NCBI RefSeq assembly: GCF_022899245.1
Contig: NZ_JALJAZ010000001.1
Span: 290,501 to 354,500, forward strand
Reading direction: 5' to 3'
Length of the DNA stretch: 64,000 nt
Source of the DNA: Falsirhodobacter halotolerans
Lineage (GTDB): Bacteria > Pseudomonadota > Alphaproteobacteria > Rhodobacterales > Rhodobacteraceae
In this document: piece after piece, positions 10,741 through 20,198 of the stretch
How positions within the stretch are numbered: position 1 is the stretch's first letter
Layout: each line of letters begins with the position of its first letter
Notes under the pieces: generated by a model
Database searches by the model: none
Told to the model about the DNA's origin: nothing
Seen by the model: only the letters and a program-made list of their open reading frames with translations
Program-made: the position numbers and the translations under genes

Positions 10741-11217
10741 ATGAAACTTCACGAACTTCGCGACAACGAAGGCGCAGCCCGCAAGAAAAAACGCGTGGCG
10801 CGCGGCCCGGGTTCGGGCAAAGGCAAGACCGCCGGGCGCGGGATCAAGGGTCAGAAATCCCGCTCTGGCGTGGCGCTGAACGGGTATGAGGGTGGCCAGA
10901 TGCCGCTCTACCGTCGTCTGCCGAAGCGGGGCTTCTCCAAGCCGAACCGCAAGGAATACGCGGTCATCAATCTGGGCCTGATCCAGAAATTCGTCGATGC
11001 GGGCAAGATCGATGCCTCGGTCGCGCTGGACGAAGCGGCTCTGGTCGCGTCCGGTCTGACCTCGCATGGACGTGACGGGATCCGCATCCTGAACAAGGGC
11101 GACATCACCGCCAAGCTGAACCTGACGGTGTCGGGCGCGTCGAAGTCGGCGGTCGAGGCGGTGGAGAAAGCTGGCGGCACGCTGACGGTGAAAGCCGCGA
11201 AAGCGACTGCGGAGTAA
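10741..11217 (+). CDS. rplO: 50S ribosomal protein L15
   Basis: 158-residue L15 (uL15), late assembly protein. [20 protein letters not shown], the Gly-rich [20 protein letters not shown] and [17 protein letters not shown] are diagnostic. GTAGAGGAGAAGCGAC precedes the start. It is followed by a strong intrinsic terminator before secY. Confidence 0.97.
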   Translation: MKLHELRDNEGAARKKKRVARGPGSGKGKTAGRGIKGQKSRSGVALNGYEGGQMPLYRRLPKRGFSKPNRKEYAVINLGLIQKFVDAGKIDASVALDEAALVASGLTSHGRDGIRILNKGDITAKLNLTVSGASKSAVEAVEKAGGTLTVKAAKATAE

Positions 11218-11260
11218 GCGTTTCGCGCGGGCGGGTGTCCGCGCGGCGCCGATCGGTTTC

Positions 11261-11301
11261 CGCGCCGCCGAGCCTTTCTCGCTCCGGCGGCGCGTTTTTT
11301 T
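11261..11301 (+). terminator. Rho-independent terminator between rplO and secY
   Basis: A 10-bp perfect stem CGCGCCGCCG (11261-11270)/CGGCGGCGCG (11285-11294) with a 14-nt loop is followed by seven T. It ends only 14 nt before the secY start, so secY expression must rely on read-through or on control at this hairpin. Confidence 0.75.
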
Positions 11302-11315
11302 GAAAGAGAACGGGC

Positions 11316-12674
11316 ATGGCATCAGCTGCAGAGCAAATGGCGTCGAACCTGAGCTGGGGGGCTTTGGGTAAGGCCACCGAGCTGCGCCGACGCATCTTCT
11401 TTACCATCGGGCTGCTGATCGTCTATCGCATCGGCACCTATATTCCGGTTCCGGGCATCGACGGGACGTCGCTGCGCCAGTTCATGGACGGCGCCGCGGC
11501 CGGCCTCGGGGGCATCCTGTCGATGTTCACGGGTGGCGCGCTCAGCCGGATGGGCATCTTTGCCCTCGGGATCATGCCCTACATCTCTGCCTCGATCATC
11601 GTGCAGCTTCTGGCCGCGATGGTTCCCCATCTTGAGCAGCTCAAGAAAGAAGGGGAGCAGGGGCGCAAGAAGATCAACCAGTACACGCGCTATTTCACGG
11701 TCGTGCTGGCGACATTCCAAGCTTACGGCATCGCGAAAAGCCTTGAGGCAGGCGGTCTTGTCACCAACCCCGGCCTGTTCTTCCAGGCGGCCTGCGTCAT
11801 CACGCTGGTGGGCGGCACGATGTTCCTTATGTGGCTGGGCGAGCAGATCACCGCGCGCGGCGTCGGCAACGGCATCTCGCTGATCATCTTCGTCGGCATT
11901 CTGGCCGAACTGCCGCTGCATCTTGGTCAGTTCCTCAGCCAAGGACGCTCCGGGGCCGTCTCTCCTGCCGTGATTATCGGCGTGGGGGTGATGATCATGG
12001 CGCTGATCGCCTTCGTCGTCTTCATGGAACGGGCGCTGCGCAAGATCCACATTCAGTATCCGCGCCGTCAGGTGGGGATGAAGGTGTATGATGGCGGGTC
12101 GAGCCACCTGCCGGTCAAGGTCAACCCGTCGGGCGTCATTCCGGCAATCTTCGCCTCGTCGTTGCTTCTGCTGCCGACGACGGCGGCAACCTTTACCGGG
12201 GGGCAGACGGGGCCGGTGATGTCGACGATCCTGGCCTATTTCGGGCCGGGGCAGCCGCTTTACCTGCTGTTCTTCACGGCGATGATCGTGTTCTTCGCAT
12301 ATTTCTACACCGCGAACGTCGCGTTCAAGACCGAGGATGTGGCCGAGAACCTGAAGAACCAGAACGGCTTCATCCCGGGGATCCGACCGGGCAAGCGGAC
12401 GCAGGATTATCTCGACTATGTCGTGAACCGTGTTCTGGTTCTGGGGTCGGCCTATCTCGCGTTTGTCTGTCTGTTGCCCGAAGTGATCCGGCATCAACTT
12501 TCGATCCCGTTCTACTTCGGCGGAACGTCGGTTTTGATCGTCGTGTCGGTGACCATGGACACTATTCAGCAGGTTCAATCGCATCTTCTGGCCCACCAAT
12601 ATGAAGGCCTGATCGAAAAGTCGCAGCTTCGCGGGCGGAAACGTCCGGGCAAGCGGACCCCCGTCCGGCGCTAA
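11316..12674 (+). CDS. secY: protein translocase subunit SecY
   Basis: 452-residue SecY, the channel of the Sec translocon in the inner membrane, with ten expected transmembrane helices (for example around residues 26-44, 70-95 and 120-175). GIMPYISASIIVQLL and the cytoplasmic-loop motif GMKVYDGGSSHLPVKVNPSGVIP fit the family. It starts 14 nt after a terminator, behind GAAAGAGAACGGGC, and is followed by adk, 9 nt downstream. Confidence 0.97.
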   Translation: MASAAEQMASNLSWGALGKATELRRRIFFTIGLLIVYRIGTYIPVPGIDGTSLRQFMDGAAAGLGGILSMFTGGALSRMGIFALGIMPYISASIIVQLLAAMVPHLEQLKKEGEQGRKKINQYTRYFTVVLATFQAYGIAKSLEAGGLVTNPGLFFQAACVITLVGGTMFLMWLGEQITARGVGNGISLIIFVGILAELPLHLGQFLSQGRSGAVSPAVIIGVGVMIMALIAFVVFMERALRKIHIQYPRRQVGMKVYDGGSSHLPVKVNPSGVIPAIFASSLLLLPTTAATFTGGQTGPVMSTILAYFGPGQPLYLLFFTAMIVFFAYFYTANVAFKTEDVAENLKNQNGFIPGIRPGKRTQDYLDYVVNRVLVLGSAYLAFVCLLPEVIRHQLSIPFYFGGTSVLIVVSVTMDTIQQVQSHLLAHQYEGLIEKSQLRGRKRPGKRTPVRR

Positions 12675-12683
12675 GGAAGGCAT

Positions 12684-13331
12684 ATGACAAACGTAATCTT
12701 GCTGGGCCCGCCCGGAGCGGGGAAGGGAACACAGGCCAAGCGTCTTGTGGACGAGCGGGGGATGACCCAGCTGTCCACCGGCGACATGCTGCGCGCAGCG
12801 CGCAGCAGCGGGTCCGAGATGGGTCTGAAGGTCGCGGCGGTGATGGATGCGGGCGGTCTGGTCACGGATGAAATCGTCATCGGGCTGATCCGCGAGAAGC
12901 TCGAGAGCGGCGAGTCGAACGGCTACATCTTCGACGGTTTCCCGCGCACGCTCGGCCAGGCGGATGCCCTTGGGGCGTTGCTGGACCAGATCGGCCAGAA
13001 GCTCGACGCCGTGATTTCCATGCAGGTCGACGACAGCGCCTTGGTGCGCCGCGTCACCGGGCGGTATACCTGCGCGAATTGCGGCGCGGTTTATCACGAC
13101 GAAACCCACCCGACCAAGGTGGACGGGGTCTGCGATTCCTGCGGATCGACCAATCTTGTGCGTCGCGCCGACGACAACGAGGAATCGCTGCGTCATCGTT
13201 TGATGGAGTATTACAAGAAGACCTCGCCCCTGATCGGTTACTACTATGCCAAGGGCGATCTGTCCTCGGTCGATGCACTGGCCAAGGTCGAAGACGTGGC
13301 GGGCGCAATCAAGGACATTCTTGACCGCTAG
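12684..13331 (+). CDS. adk: adenylate kinase, zinc-binding LID type
   Basis: 215-residue adenylate kinase (ATP + AMP = 2 ADP). P-loop [10 protein letters not shown] at residues 8-17, the AMP-binding STGDMLRAA at 31-39 and DGFPRTL at 84-90. The LID carries four cysteines (C130, C133, C150, C153), the pattern of zinc-stabilised long forms. Location between secY and the rpsM gene follows the alphaproteobacterial and Gram-positive pattern rather than the E. coli one, where rpmJ is here. Confidence 0.97.
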   Translation: MTNVILLGPPGAGKGTQAKRLVDERGMTQLSTGDMLRAARSSGSEMGLKVAAVMDAGGLVTDEIVIGLIREKLESGESNGYIFDGFPRTLGQADALGALLDQIGQKLDAVISMQVDDSALVRRVTGRYTCANCGAVYHDETHPTKVDGVCDSCGSTNLVRRADDNEESLRHRLMEYYKKTSPLIGYYYAKGDLSSVDALAKVEDVAGAIKDILDR

Positions 13332-13450
13332 GTGCTTGACGGCATCGGATAATTCCAATACTTCACGGCGTCCCGCGGGAATCGCCGTGGGTCGTTTCGC
13401 CCATACGGGGTGAGGATCGTTCCCGTCACCGGGGCGATGTTGTGAAAAAA

Positions 13451-13470
13451 GGTTCCGGGGTTACGGAACC
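13451..13470 (+). other. hairpin in the rpsM leader
   Basis: GGTTCCG/CGGAACC, a 7-bp perfect stem around GGGTTA, lies 22 nt before the rpsM start in the 161-nt gap after adk. A weak promoter-like TTGACG at 13336-13341 lies upstream without a good -10. It could be a leader control element for the alpha segment. Confidence 0.35.
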
Positions 13471-13492
13471 GCAACCAGAGAAGGAGACGCGT

Positions 13493-13861
13493 GTGGCACG
13501 TATTGCTGGCGTCAACATTCCGACGGGAAAACGGGTTCCCATCGCCCTGACCTATATCCACGGGATCGGGTCGCATGTGGCCGATCAGATTTGCGAATCG
13601 GTGAACATCGACCGCACCCGCCGCGTGAACGAACTGTCCGACGCCGAAGTTCTGGCGATCCGCGAATACATCGACGCCAACATCACCGTTGAAGGCGATC
13701 TGCGCCGCGAAGTGTCGATGAACGTGAAGCGTCTGATGGACCTCGGCTGCTATCGCGGTCTGCGCCATCGTCGCAACCTGCCGGTTCGCGGTCAGCGCAC
13801 CCACACCAACGCTCGCACGCGCAAAGGCCCCGCGAAGGCCATTGCCGGCAAGAAGAAATAA
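13493..13861 (+). CDS. rpsM: 30S ribosomal protein S13
   Basis: 122-residue S13 (uS13), a head protein contacting the P-site tRNA. I choose the GTG at 13493, which gives [19 protein letters not shown], the invariant start, with AAGGAG at 13481-13486; the frame is open further upstream without L13-like similarity. The C-terminal [17 protein letters not shown] motif is intact. Confidence 0.95.
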   Translation: MARIAGVNIPTGKRVPIALTYIHGIGSHVADQICESVNIDRTRRVNELSDAEVLAIREYIDANITVEGDLRREVSMNVKRLMDLGCYRGLRHRRNLPVRGQRTHTNARTRKGPAKAIAGKKK

Positions 13862-13874
13862 GGGGGCGTGACAG

Positions 13875-14264
13875 ATGGCTCGTGATAAGACCCGTATGAA
13901 GCGCAAAGAGCGCAAGAACATCGCCGCCGGCGTTGCTCATGTGAACTCGTCCTTCAACAACACCAAGATCCTGATCTCCGACGTGCAGGGCAACGCGATC
14001 TCGTGGTCGTCGGCCGGCACGATGGGCTTCAAGGGATCGCGGAAATCGACCCCCTACGCCGCGCAGATGGCCGCTGAAGACGCGGCCAAGAAGGCGCAGG
14101 AGCATGGCCTGAAGACGATCGAGGTCGAAGTTCAGGGCCCCGGTTCGGGCCGTGAATCGGCGCTGCGCGCGCTGGCCGCCGTCGGTCTGAACATCACGTC
14201 GATCCGCGACGTCACGCCGATGGCCCATAACGGCTGCCGTCCGCCGAAGCGCCGTCGCGTCTGA
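13875..14264 (+). CDS. rpsK: 30S ribosomal protein S11
   Basis: 129-residue S11 (uS11), in the platform beside the E-site m[24 protein letters not shown] and the C-terminal [18 protein letters not shown] are diagnostic. It is 13 nt after rpsM. rpsD (S4), which follows rpsK in E. coli, is absent here. Confidence 0.97.
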   Translation: MARDKTRMKRKERKNIAAGVAHVNSSFNNTKILISDVQGNAISWSSAGTMGFKGSRKSTPYAAQMAAEDAAKKAQEHGLKTIEVEVQGPGSGRESALRALAAVGLNITSIRDVTPMAHNGCRPPKRRRV

Positions 14265-14282
14265 CGCATTGAAAACAGGGAT

Positions 14283-14307
14283 CGGGCCACGTGACCAACG
14301 TGGCCCG
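14283..14307 (+). terminator. hairpin between rpsK and rpoA
   Basis: A 10-bp perfect stem CGGGCCACGT/ACGTGGCCCG encloses five bases and is followed by gtttcgtcatttc. The U-tract is imperfect, so partial termination or 3'-end protection is more likely than full termination before rpoA. Confidence 0.5.
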
Positions 14308-14381
14308 GTTTCGTCATTTCTGATCCTCGGGCGTTTCCCGCTTCTGGACATGGGCAGGAAACAGGTATGGAGGCGACACGC

Positions 14382-15398
14382 ATGATCCACAAGAACTGGC
14401 AAGAACTGATCAAACCGACCCAGCTTCAGGTGAAGCCGGGCGCGGATGCCGCGCGTGTGGCGACCGTCGTCGCCGAACCGCTGGAGCGTGGCTTCGGCCT
14501 GACGCTCGGCAACGCACTCCGCCGCGTTCTGCTGTCGTCGCTGCAAGGTGGCGCGATCACCTCGGTGCAGATCGACAACGTCCTGCACGAGTTTTCCTCC
14601 GTCGCGGGCGTTCGCGAGGATGTGACGGACATCGTTCTGAACCTGAAGGGCGTCGCCCTGAAGATGGAAGTCGAAGGTCCGAAGCGTCTGGCGATTAACG
14701 CCAAAGGCCCGGGCGTCGTCACCGCGGGTGACATTGCCGAAACCAACGGGATCGAGGTTCTGAACAAGGATCACGTCATCTGCCACCTGGACGATGGCGC
14801 CGACGTGGCGATGGAACTGACGGTCAACACCGGCAAGGGCTATGTCGCGGCGGACAAGAACCGCCCCGAAGATGCGCCCATCGGCCTGATTCCGATCGAC
14901 GCGATCTATTCGCCGGTCAAGAAGGTCAGCTACGACGTTCAGCCCACCCGTGAGGGCCAGGTTCTGGACTATGACAAACTGACCATGCGGATCGAGACCG
15001 ACGGCTCGCTGACGCCGGAAGATGCCGTGGCCTATGCGTCGCGCATTCTGCAGGACCAGCTGTCGATCTTCGTCAATTTCGACGAGCCGGAAGCGGCCAC
15101 GCGGTCGGATGCGGAAGATGGGCTGGAGTTCAACCCGCTGCTGCTGAAGAAGGTGGACGAGCTGGAACTGTCGGTCCGTTCGGCCAACTGCCTGAAGAAC
15201 GACAACATCGTCTATATCGGCGACCTGATCCAGAAGACCGAAGCCGAGATGCTGCGCACCCCGAACTTCGGCCGCAAATCCTTGAACGAGATCAAGGAAG
15301 TGCTGTCGGGCATGGGTCTGCACCTTGGCATGGATGTCGAGGAATGGCCGCCCGAGAATATCGAAGATCTGGCCAAGCGTTTCGAAGACCAGTTCTGA
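14382..15398 (+). CDS. rpoA: RNA polymerase subunit alpha
   Basis: 338-residue RNA polymerase alpha. The N-terminal assembly domain begins [14 protein letters not shown] and contains [13 protein letters not shown]; the C-terminal domain contains [15 protein letters not shown] and [16 protein letters not shown], which bind UP elements and activators. I prefer ATG 14382 over the in-frame ATG at 14367 because GGAGG at 14370-14374 fits as its ribosome-binding site and the N-terminus then matches the family. Confidence 0.97.
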   Translation: MIHKNWQELIKPTQLQVKPGADAARVATVVAEPLERGFGLTLGNALRRVLLSSLQGGAITSVQIDNVLHEFSSVAGVREDVTDIVLNLKGVALKMEVEGPKRLAINAKGPGVVTAGDIAETNGIEVLNKDHVICHLDDGADVAMELTVNTGKGYVAADKNRPEDAPIGLIPIDAIYSPVKKVSYDVQPTREGQVLDYDKLTMRIETDGSLTPEDAVAYASRILQDQLSIFVNFDEPEAATRSDAEDGLEFNPLLLKKVDELELSVRSANCLKNDNIVYIGDLIQKTEAEMLRTPNFGRKSLNEIKEVLSGMGLHLGMDVEEWPPENIEDLAKRFEDQF

Positions 15399-15404
15399 GA
15401 CAAA

Positions 15405-15422
15405 GGGGGGCGCGAGCCCCCC
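15405..15422 (+). other. hairpin between rpoA and rplQ
   Basis: GGGGGGC/GCCCCCC, a 7-bp stem with a GCGA tetraloop, in the 116-nt gap before rplQ. An A-run rather than a U-run follows on the + strand, so it is probably not a terminator but could stabilise the upstream mRNA. Confidence 0.4.
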
Positions 15423-15514
15423 AAAATGCCCCGATTGCGGGGGAAAACACGGGCAGTTCCGCCCCAAGGTGAGCCGGAAACGACCGGCCTGACAAAGCAA
15501 AATAGGAGAGACCC

Positions 15515-15928
15515 ATGCGTCACGCACGTGGATACCGCCGTCTGAACCGCACGCACGAACACCGCAAGGCGATGTTCGCCAACATGTCCGGCGCCCTGAT
15601 CGAGCACGAGCAGATCAAGACGACCCTGCCCAAGGCGAAAGAGCTTCGCCCGATCGTGGAAAAGCTGATCACGCTGGCCAAACGCGGCGATCTGCACGCC
15701 CGCCGTCAGGCCCAGGCGGCGCTGAAGGAAGACAAGCACCTGGCGCGTCTGTTCGACATCCTCGGCCCGCGCTACAAAGAGCGTCAGGGCGGGTATATCC
15801 GCATCCTGAAGGCCGGCTTCCGCTATGGCGACATGGCCCCGATGGCGATCATCGAATTCGTGGATCGCGATACCTCGGCCAAAGGCGCGGCGGATCGCGC
15901 CCGTTTGGAGGCCTTTCAGGCCGAATAA
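15515..15928 (+). CDS. rplQ: 50S ribosomal protein L17
   Basis: 137-residue L17 (bL17), last gene of the ribosomal block. [20 protein letters not shown] and the conserved [16 protein letters not shown] are diagnostic. AATAGGAGAG precedes the start. An intrinsic terminator follows within 25 nt. Confidence 0.97.
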   Translation: MRHARGYRRLNRTHEHRKAMFANMSGALIEHEQIKTTLPKAKELRPIVEKLITLAKRGDLHARRQAQAALKEDKHLARLFDILGPRYKERQGGYIRILKAGFRYGDMAPMAIIEFVDRDTSAKGAADRARLEAFQAE

Positions 15929-15950
15929 GTTTTAGACACTTCGTTGTCTT

Positions 15951-15978
15951 AAAAGCCCGCTTTCGAGCGGGCTTTTTA
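15951..15978 (+). terminator. Rho-independent terminator of the ribosomal block
   Basis: AGCCCGCT/AGCGGGCT, 8 bp with a TTCG loop (15962-15965), flanked by AAAA and TTTTT so the stem can extend by A-U pairs. It ends the rpoA-rplQ transcript. Confidence 0.85.
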
Positions 15979-16034
15979 TTGCAATCGATCAACATTGCCT
16001 CCTTTATAGGGTCCACTCTTGGAACAGCCAATTA

Positions 16035-16697
16035 TTGGCGGAAGGTCGGGCCGGTTTGATACGTGATTGGCAGTATGATGCGGTTATGGGTGCCGCCAGC
16101 CCGATTACCGAGGAGTTGGATCGACTTTCGCACCTGCCGAATCGGGGTTATGCCTTCGCCCTGCACATCCGCACGGGGCGTCCCACGGTCCTGATCTCGA
16201 CCTTCAGCGATGCCTGGATGCGCTATTACGATGCGATGGGGTTCTTCCTGCGCGACCCCTGCATCGGCTGGGCCTGCACGGCGAACGGCGCCCAGAGGTG
16301 GAGCGATCCGCGCGTGATCGATCCCCACGGCGTCCTGCGCGAGGCGGCGACCTTCGGTATGCCCTATGGCGCCATGGCGGCGCAGGGGGATACGGCATCG
16401 CTCAGCGTTGGGGCCATCAGCCGGGTGGAGGGTGAATTCACGGATGATGAGCTGGCGGAGTTCTACAGCATCCTGCGGGCGATCCATCTGCGCATGGCCC
16501 CGTTGGAGCGGTTGACCCCGGCGCAGGTGCAGGCGCTGCGGATCATCTCCACCGGCACCCGCTATGCCGCCGCGGCGGAGCAACTGGGCATTTCGGAAAG
16601 CGCGCTCAAGGCGCGGCTGCACACGGCCCGGGCGCGGCTGATGGCGCGCACCACGCCCGATGCCATCCGGCGGGCCAAGGATTATGGTCTGATCTGA
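16035..16697 (+). CDS. LuxR-family regulator with autoinducer-binding-type domain
   Basis: Up to 220 residues: an N-terminal region (about 25-150) resembling the acyl-homoserine-lactone-binding domain (W-x2-YYDAMGFFLRDP core) and a C-terminal LuxR-type helix-turn-helix (about 165-215, LTPAQVQALRII...AAAAEQLGISESALKARLHTARARL). No luxI-like synthase is nearby, so I call it an orphan (solo) regulator; the ligand is unknown. The start is uncertain: TTG 16035 gives 220 residues, ATG 16086 gives 203, and neither has a clear ribosome-binding site. It is monocistronic, after the rplQ terminator. Confidence 0.75.
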   Translation: MAEGRAGLIRDWQYDAVMGAASPITEELDRLSHLPNRGYAFALHIRTGRPTVLISTFSDAWMRYYDAMGFFLRDPCIGWACTANGAQRWSDPRVIDPHGVLREAATFGMPYGAMAAQGDTASLSVGAISRVEGEFTDDELAEFYSILRAIHLRMAPLERLTPAQVQALRIISTGTRYAAAAEQLGISESALKARLHTARARLMARTTPDAIRRAKDYGLI

Positions 16698-16733
16698 TCT
16701 TTCCGCCGCGGGGGGGCGGCTTATCTGATCGGG

Positions 16734-18050
16734 ATGCCCGATCTGTTCGACACCCTGCCCGACGACCTTCCTGCACCCAAGGGCCACCGCCCCCTGGCCG
16801 ATCGGCTGCGCCCACGCGCCTTGTCCGAGGTGATCGGGCAGGAGCGGATCCTGTCGCCCGATGGCCCCTTGGGCGCGATGCTGGCGGCGCACAGCCTGTC
16901 CTCCATCATCCTTTGGGGGCCGCCCGGCGTCGGCAAGACCACCATCGCCCGCCTGCTGGCGCATGAAACGGACCTGGCCTTTGTGCAGATCAGCGCGATC
17001 TTCACCGGCGTTCCCGATCTGCGCAAGGTGTTCGAGCAGGCGAAGGTGCGCCGCCGGAACGGGCAGGGGACGCTGCTGTTCGTAGATGAGATCCACCGTT
17101 TCAACAAGGCGCAGCAGGACAGCTTCCTGCCGCATATGGAGGATGGGACGATCCTTCTGGTCGGGGCCACGACGGAAAACCCCTCGTTCGAATTGAATGC
17201 CGCCGTCCTGTCGCGCGCGCAGGTGATCGTGCTGGAACGGCTGGCGCTGAAGGATCTGGAGCGTCTGGCGCAGCGGGCAGAGCAGGAATTGGGCCGCGCC
17301 CTGCCGCTTGACGGCGAAGCGCGCGAATCCCTGCTGGAGATGGCGGACGGCGATGGGCGGGCGCTGTTGAACCTGATCGAGCAGGTGGCCGCCTGGACGA
17401 CCGACCGCGTGATGGACCGCGCCGCGCTGTCCGAACGTCTGATGCGCCGCGCCGCCAAATACGACAAGTCGGGCGAGGAGCATTACAACCTCATCTCTGC
17501 CCTGCACAAATCGGTGCGGGGGTCGGACCCCGATGCCGCGCTGTATTGGTTCGCGCGGATGCTGGAGGGGGGGGAGGATCCGCGGTTCCTTGCCCGTCGC
17601 ATCACCCGCATGTCGGTGGAGGATATCGGCCTTGCCGATCCGCAGGCCCAGGGCATCTGTCTTGAGGCGTGGCAGACCTATGAACGGCTGGGCAGCCCCG
17701 AGGGGGAACTGGCCCTGGCCGAGGCTTTGGTCTACCTCGCGCTCGCCCCCAAATCGAATGCGATCTACACCGCTTACAAGGCCGCGCGGGCGGCGGCGAA
17801 ACAGACCGGGTCCGAACCGCCGCCCCTGCACATCCGCAACGCGCCGACGCGGATGATGAAGGACATGGGGTATGGCGCGGACTATGCCTATGATCACGAT
17901 GCCGAGGACGGCTTTTCCGGCCAGAACTATTTCCCCGACGGCATGAAGCGCCCCGTCTGGTATGCCCCGCCCGAACGGGGGTATGAGCGCGAGTTGAAAA
18001 AACGGATCGAATATTTCGCGAAATTGCGCGACAAACGCAACCAGGGTTGA
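16734..18050 (+). CDS. rarA: replication-associated recombination protein RarA (MgsA)
   Basis: 438-residue AAA+ ATPase of the clamp-loader class that acts at stalled replication forks. Walker A GPPGVGKTT at residues 62-70, Walker B VDEIH at 117-121 and sensor 1 GATTENPSFELN follow in order; the C-terminal tetramerisation part includes AIYTAYKAARAAA and the YFPDGMKRPVWY region. It starts 36 nt after the LuxR-type gene and is followed by crcB. Confidence 0.94.
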   Translation: MPDLFDTLPDDLPAPKGHRPLADRLRPRALSEVIGQERILSPDGPLGAMLAAHSLSSIILWGPPGVGKTTIARLLAHETDLAFVQISAIFTGVPDLRKVFEQAKVRRRNGQGTLLFVDEIHRFNKAQQDSFLPHMEDGTILLVGATTENPSFELNAAVLSRAQVIVLERLALKDLERLAQRAEQELGRALPLDGEARESLLEMADGDGRALLNLIEQVAAWTTDRVMDRAALSERLMRRAAKYDKSGEEHYNLISALHKSVRGSDPDAALYWFARMLEGGEDPRFLARRITRMSVEDIGLADPQAQGICLEAWQTYERLGSPEGELALAEALVYLALAPKSNAIYTAYKAARAAAKQTGSEPPPLHIRNAPTRMMKDMGYGADYAYDHDAEDGFSGQNYFPDGMKRPVWYAPPERGYERELKKRIEYFAKLRDKRNQG

Positions 18051-18081
18051 CATTTCGCCCCCTGCACCGGAGACAGCGCGC

Positions 18082-18450
18082 ATGTTTCTGACATTGATAC
18101 AGGTCGGTTTGGGGGGCGCGATCGGGGCCTGCCTGCGCTTCGGGGTGAACGTCACCGCCGGCCGCGTCGTGGGGCCGTGGGCGACCATGGGGATCAACAT
18201 CGCGGGATCGGCCGCGATGGGCGTGCTGGTGGTGGTGCTGGCCCTGAAGGGCGGGCAACGCGTCGCCCCGTTCCTGCTGACGGGGATGCTGGGGGGCTTC
18301 ACCACCTTCTCCGCCTTCTCCCTCGATGCGCTGACCATGTGGGAGCGGGGGGATACCGCGCTCGCCACCCTCTACGTGACCCTGTCGGTCACCCTATCGC
18401 TTCTGGCCGTTCTGGCCGGGGCCGCCGCGGCACGGGAGTTCCTGGCATGA
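18082..18450 (+). CDS. crcB: fluoride ion channel CrcB/Fluc
   Basis: 122 residues with four predicted transmembrane helices, the size of Fluc subunits that form dual-topology dimers exporting fluoride. GGAIGACLRFGVN near the N-terminus and GGFTTFSAFSLD (usual TTFSTF) at about residues 72-83 are the family signature. The stop overlaps the next start (ATGA), coupling it to the pseudouridine synthase. I found no fluoride riboswitch upstream. Confidence 0.92.
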   Translation: MFLTLIQVGLGGAIGACLRFGVNVTAGRVVGPWATMGINIAGSAAMGVLVVVLALKGGQRVAPFLLTGMLGGFTTFSAFSLDALTMWERGDTALATLYVTLSVTLSLLAVLAGAAAAREFLA

Positions 18451-19469
18451 GCGTTCGCAACGAAACCGTTACCGAAGCCGAGGGCGAACAGCGCCTCGAC
18501 AAGTGGTTCCGCCGCCGCTTTCCGCACGTGACCCAAGGGGCGGTGGAAAAGATGTGCCGCACGGGCCAGATCCGTGTCGATGGCGGACGGGCCAAGGCCT
18601 CGGACCGCGTGGCCCCCGGCATGTCGGTGCGCGTGCCGCCGCTGCCCGATGCCAACGCGGCCCCCCGCGACCTGCCGCAGCGCATCACCGCCGCCGACGC
18701 CAAGATGATCCAGGATGCGGTGATCTTCCGCGACGAACATCTGATCGTTTTGAACAAGCCCGCGGGCCTGCCCAGTCAGGGCGGGTCGGGGCAGGGCACC
18801 CGCCATGTCGATGGCTTGGCCGAGGCGTTGAAGTTCGGCTACAAGGACAAGCCCAAGCTGGTGCACCGTCTGGACAAGGACACGTCGGGCATCCTGATGC
18901 TGGCCCGCACCGACCGCGTGGCCCGCGCCCTGTCCGAATCGCTGCGCCACCGCAACGCGCGCAAGATCTACTGGGCGCTGGTGGCGGGTGTGCCGAACCC
19001 GAAAAAGGGCTCGATCAAATACGGCCTGATGAAAGCGGGCGGGCGTGAGGAGAAGATGGTCTGCGTCCATCCCGCCAAGATGTCCGATTTCCCCGACGCC
19101 AAACGCGCGCATACGGATTACTTCGTGCTGTGGTTCCTCGGCTCGCGCATGTCGTGGATGGCGCTGGAGCCGGTGACGGGCCGCACCCACCAATTGCGCG
19201 CCCATATGGCCGAGATGGGGCATCCGATCCTGGGCGACGGCAAATATGGCGGCAGCGCGCAGGAAAACATGGGCGACGGCTGGGGCGGTCAGGCGGGGGG
19301 CGAGGTCAGCCGCAAGCTGAACCTGCACGCGCGCCAGATCACCATCCAGCATCCGATCCTGAAAACCGACATGACCTTCGTGGCGCCCTTGCCGGACCAT
19401 ATGGCGAAAGCGTTCCGCACGCTGGACATGAAGGAAACCGACGTCCCCGCCGATCCGTTCGAGGTCTGA
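18447..19469 (+). CDS. rluC: RluC/RluD-family 23S rRNA pseudouridine synthase
   Basis: 340-residue RluA-family pseudouridine synthase: an S4-like RNA-binding segment (about residues 14-65) then the catalytic domain with HRLDKDTSG (catalytic Asp143). The start ATG 18447 overlaps the crcB stop; the frame is open upstream only in the crcB shadow. RluC is the likelier assignment but RluD cannot be excluded by eye. It is followed 1 nt later by the ATP12 gene. Confidence 0.88.
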   Translation: MSVRNETVTEAEGEQRLDKWFRRRFPHVTQGAVEKMCRTGQIRVDGGRAKASDRVAPGMSVRVPPLPDANAAPRDLPQRITAADAKMIQDAVIFRDEHLIVLNKPAGLPSQGGSGQGTRHVDGLAEALKFGYKDKPKLVHRLDKDTSGILMLARTDRVARALSESLRHRNARKIYWALVAGVPNPKKGSIKYGLMKAGGREEKMVCVHPAKMSDFPDAKRAHTDYFVLWFLGSRMSWMALEPVTGRTHQLRAHMAEMGHPILGDGKYGGSAQENMGDGWGGQAGGEVSRKLNLHARQITIQHPILKTDMTFVAPLPDHMAKAFRTLDMKETDVPADPFEV

Positions 19470-19470
19470 G

Positions 19471-20172
19471 ATGAATTGGGCCCCCAAGCGCTTCTGGACC
19501 GCCGCCACGGTGCAGCCCGATGCGGGCGGTTTCACCGTTCATCTGGACGGGCGCCCCGTGCGCACCCCCGCCAAGACGCCGCTGATCGTGCCGACGGAAG
19601 CCTTGGCCGCGCGCATCGCCGCCGAGTGGGACCGGCAGGAGGGGCTTGTGCGGCCCGACACCATGCCCGCCACCCGCAGCGCGAATTCCGCGCTGGACAA
19701 GGTGGCCCCCCACCGCGCGGCGGTGATCGCCGAGATCGCGAATTACGGCGCCAGCGATCTTCTGTGCTACCGTGCCGAAGGGCCCATGGATCTGGTGACG
19801 CGCCAACAGGCCTGGGACACGCTTCTGGACTGGGCGGCGGGGCGATTCGGATCGCGCCTGATCGTGACCATCGGGATCCTGCCGGTGGCCCAGCCCGCCG
19901 ACATCCTGTCCCGCCTGACGGCTGAGGTGGCGGCGAAGAACGATTTCGAGCTAGCCGCCCTGCACGATCTGGTGGCGATCTCCGGCTCCCTGATTCTCGG
20001 CCTTGCGGTGGCCGAGGGGCACATCACCCCCGCCCATGCCTTTTCCCTGTCGCGCATCGACGAGGCCTATCAGGCCGATATCTGGGGCGTGGACGAGGAG
20101 GCGGCACGAACCGATGCCGTGCGTCAAGAGGCGTTTCTGGAAGCGGCTGCAATTTTTCTATTGTGTCGGTGA
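19471..20172 (+). CDS. ATP12-family F1-ATPase assembly chaperone
   Basis: 233 residues similar to ATP12, which chaperones the F1 alpha subunit; bacterial forms are largely restricted to Alphaproteobacteria. Recognisable parts are RFW near the start, HLDGRPVRTPAKTPL, EWDRQ and the C-terminal all-helical part with ADIWGVDEEAA. It begins 1 nt after the pseudouridine synthase stop, so crcB, rluC and this gene form one unit. Confidence 0.9.
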   Translation: MNWAPKRFWTAATVQPDAGGFTVHLDGRPVRTPAKTPLIVPTEALAARIAAEWDRQEGLVRPDTMPATRSANSALDKVAPHRAAVIAEIANYGASDLLCYRAEGPMDLVTRQQAWDTLLDWAAGRFGSRLIVTIGILPVAQPADILSRLTAEVAAKNDFELAALHDLVAISGSLILGLAVAEGHITPAHAFSLSRIDEAYQADIWGVDEEAARTDAVRQEAFLEAAAIFLLCR

Positions 20173-20198
20173 CAATCTCGCCCGATAGAGAATATATG
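20169..20198 (+). promoter_or_regulatory. candidate promoter of the ABC transporter operon
   Basis: GTGACA (20169-20174) and TATATG (20193-20198) are 18 nt apart in the 195-nt gap before the binding-protein gene. The match is moderate and the region is the only AT-rich part of the gap. Confidence 0.3.

Noticed and set aside
10596-10889. Open frame in the rpmD-rplO gap
   Set aside because: It runs into rplO in another frame, has no ribosome-binding site and no recognisable sequence; the gap holds a terminator and promoter instead.
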